This document shows positions 62,951 to 64,000 of a DNA stretch of 64,000 bases, piece by piece. The notes under the pieces are model-generated. The model searched no databases, was not told the origin of the DNA, and was given only the letters and a program-made list of their open reading frames with translations. Origin of the DNA: Palsa-1150 sp964531095 (lineage in GTDB: Bacteria; Myxococcota_A; Polyangia; Polyangiales; Polyangiaceae); the NCBI GenBank assembly GCA_964531095.1, contig CAZHED010000007.1, positions 1 through 64,000 of the forward strand, given 5' to 3'. Position numbers and translations under genes: made by a program. Position 1 is the stretch's first letter. Each line of letters begins with the position of its first letter.

Positions 62951-64000
62951 ATGCGTGGGCCATACATGGCCGTCGTCGGAATCGACCTCGGAACGACGAA
63001 CACGGTAGTGGCGTGCGTGCGCGGAGGGCAGGTGCTGGTCCTCGCCGACGAGCAGGGCCGGCGGCTGCTTCCCAGCGTGGTGTCGTTCCCCCCGAATGGC
63101 GAGGTCCTGGTCGGACAGGCCGCCAAAGAGCGCCGCGTGATCGACGCGCGGAACACGATCGCCAGTGTCAAGCGGCTCATCGGACGCCCGTGGGATAGCG
63201 CAGAGATGGCGCGCGCGCGCCGTCGCTTCGCGTTCGAGCTCAAAGAGGGTCCCGGGCACGGCCCGCTGGTCGTTGTCCGCGGCCAGGAGCACACGCTGTC
63301 GGAGATCAGCTCGTTCGTCGTCGAGCGCGCGAAGCAAATCGCCGAGCGCTCGCTCGGTGAGACCGTCGACCGCGCGGTCATCACAGTGCCGGCACACTTC
63401 AACGAGCTGCAGCGCGCCGCTACGAAAGTGGCCGGCCGCGTGGCTGGTCTCGACGTGCTCCGCATCATCAACGAGCCCACAGCCGCCGCGCTCGCCTACG
63501 GCCTCGGTCGAGCCAACCAGGAGCGTGTGGCGGTCTACGACTTCGGGGGCGGCACGTTCGACTGCACGCTGCTGCAGCTGTCGGGAAATGTCTTGGAAGT
63601 ATTGGCCACCGCGGGCGACTCCTTTCTGGGCGGCGACGATCTCGACGTCGCGATCGCCGAGCGAATGGCGGAGGCGTTCCTCCGCGTGCACCGCTTCGAT
63701 CCACGGAGCGACGCCCAGGCGTTCGAGCGCCTCAGCGTCGCCGGCGAGAAGGTCAAGATCGAGCTTTCTTTGACCGAACGCACGCGCATCCAGCTGCGAG
63801 AGGCCGCAGGCAGCGCAACGCTCGACGTGGACTTCGGGATCACCCGCGGTGAGCTCGAGACGCTCGCAGGACCGCTGGTCGAGCGCACGTTCGCTGTGTG
63901 CCAGGAGGCATTGGCGATCGCCCGGCTGCCCGGGAACGCGTTCGACAAAGTGATCCTCGTCGGCGGATCCACGCGGATCCCGCTGGTGCGTCGCCAAGTC
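62951..64000 (+). CDS. Hsp70/DnaK family chaperone, partial (runs off right edge)
   Basis: The first 350 residues of an Hsp70 are present: VVGIDLGTTNTVVACV near the N-terminus, the PAHFNELQRAATKVAG region, NEPTAAALAYGL, VYDFGGGTFDCTLLQL and the VILVGGSTRIPLVRRQV motif at the edge. All ATP-binding signatures of the family are intact. The divergent sequence, the MRGPYMAV start and the absence of grpE or dnaJ nearby suggest an extra DnaK paralogue rather than the housekeeping one. ATG 62951 or 62966 could be the start. No stop is reached. Confidence 0.9.
   Translation, partial: MRGPYMAVVGIDLGTTNTVVACVRGGQVLVLADEQGRRLLPSVVSFPPNGEVLVGQAAKERRVIDARNTIASVKRLIGRPWDSAEMARARRRFAFELKEGPGHGPLVVVRGQEHTLSEISSFVVERAKQIAERSLGETVDRAVITVPAHFNELQRAATKVAGRVAGLDVLRIINEPTAAALAYGLGRANQERVAVYDFGGGTFDCTLLQLSGNVLEVLATAGDSFLGGDDLDVAIAERMAEAFLRVHRFDPRSDAQAFERLSVAGEKVKIELSLTERTRIQLREAAGSATLDVDFGITRGELETLAGPLVERTFAVCQEALAIARLPGNAFDKVILVGGSTRIPLVRRQV

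Overview
The window is 64 kb of uniformly GC-rich chromosomal DNA packed with genes on both strands, many overlapping by 4 bases (ATGA, GTGA or TTGA). The gene content points to a Myxococcota bacterium, probably of the Polyangia/Sorangiineae side. It has Hanks-type Ser/Thr kinases, many lipoproteins with long Gly/Ser linkers and Cys-rich repeats, a fibro-slime-domain protein, NHL and beta-propeller lipoproteins, and an NtrC-like membrane protein. This placement is an inference from gene content; there is no rRNA or tRNA in the window.

Layout. 0-6.5 kb, minus strand: hemerythrin-like protein, OmpA-like lipoprotein, GlmU, an MltD-type LysM lytic transglycosylase and a VanW protein, mostly cell-envelope functions. 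6.6-11.2 kb, plus: Ser/Thr kinase, GlgC, metallophosphoesterase and PrmA. 11.4-19.1 kb: a CXXCH beta-propeller lipoprotein and an NHL lipoprotein, converging with an imelysin / small lipoprotein / di-heme oxidoreductase operon that resembles iron-regulated loci. 19.1-22.3 kb: RsmE and two unrecognised proteins. 22.3-22.9 kb: a 21-bp tandem repeat array. 23.0-28.7 kb: a lipoprotein, then a membrane protein with a degenerate sigma-54-activator-like domain, divergent from a three-gene ABC transporter whose ATPase lacks key catalytic residues. 28.7-33.9 kb: LipA, then folA, thyA and a large ATPase-TPR protein in one minus-strand run. 34-42.7 kb: MepA-like endopeptidase, Cys-rich lipoprotein, 3-oxoacid CoA-transferase A/B, AccD, ChrA, FolC, YajQ and GlmM. 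42.7-47.1 kb, minus: GH28 lipoprotein, AhcY and an ArsR-methyltransferase fusion. 47-54 kb: AsmA-like protein, receiver-only response regulator, SerC, SCP2-like protein, lipoprotein, Fmt and a small membrane protein. 54-60 kb: Lhr helicase and a second kinase. 60-64 kb: Cys-rich and fibro-slime lipoproteins, an HEXXH protein and an Hsp70 that runs off the right edge.

How the genes work together. Three themes recur: peptidoglycan precursor supply and remodelling (GlmM, GlmU, MltD-like, MepA-like, VanW), one-carbon, folate and SAM-cycle metabolism (FolA, ThyA, FolC, Fmt, AhcY with its likely ArsR-type regulator, plus several methyltransferases), and a surface/periplasmic lipoprotein repertoire. 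The least explained parts are the 21-bp array, the degenerate NtrC-like/ABC pair, the two unknown genes after rsmE, and the CXXCH lipoprotein neighbourhood.
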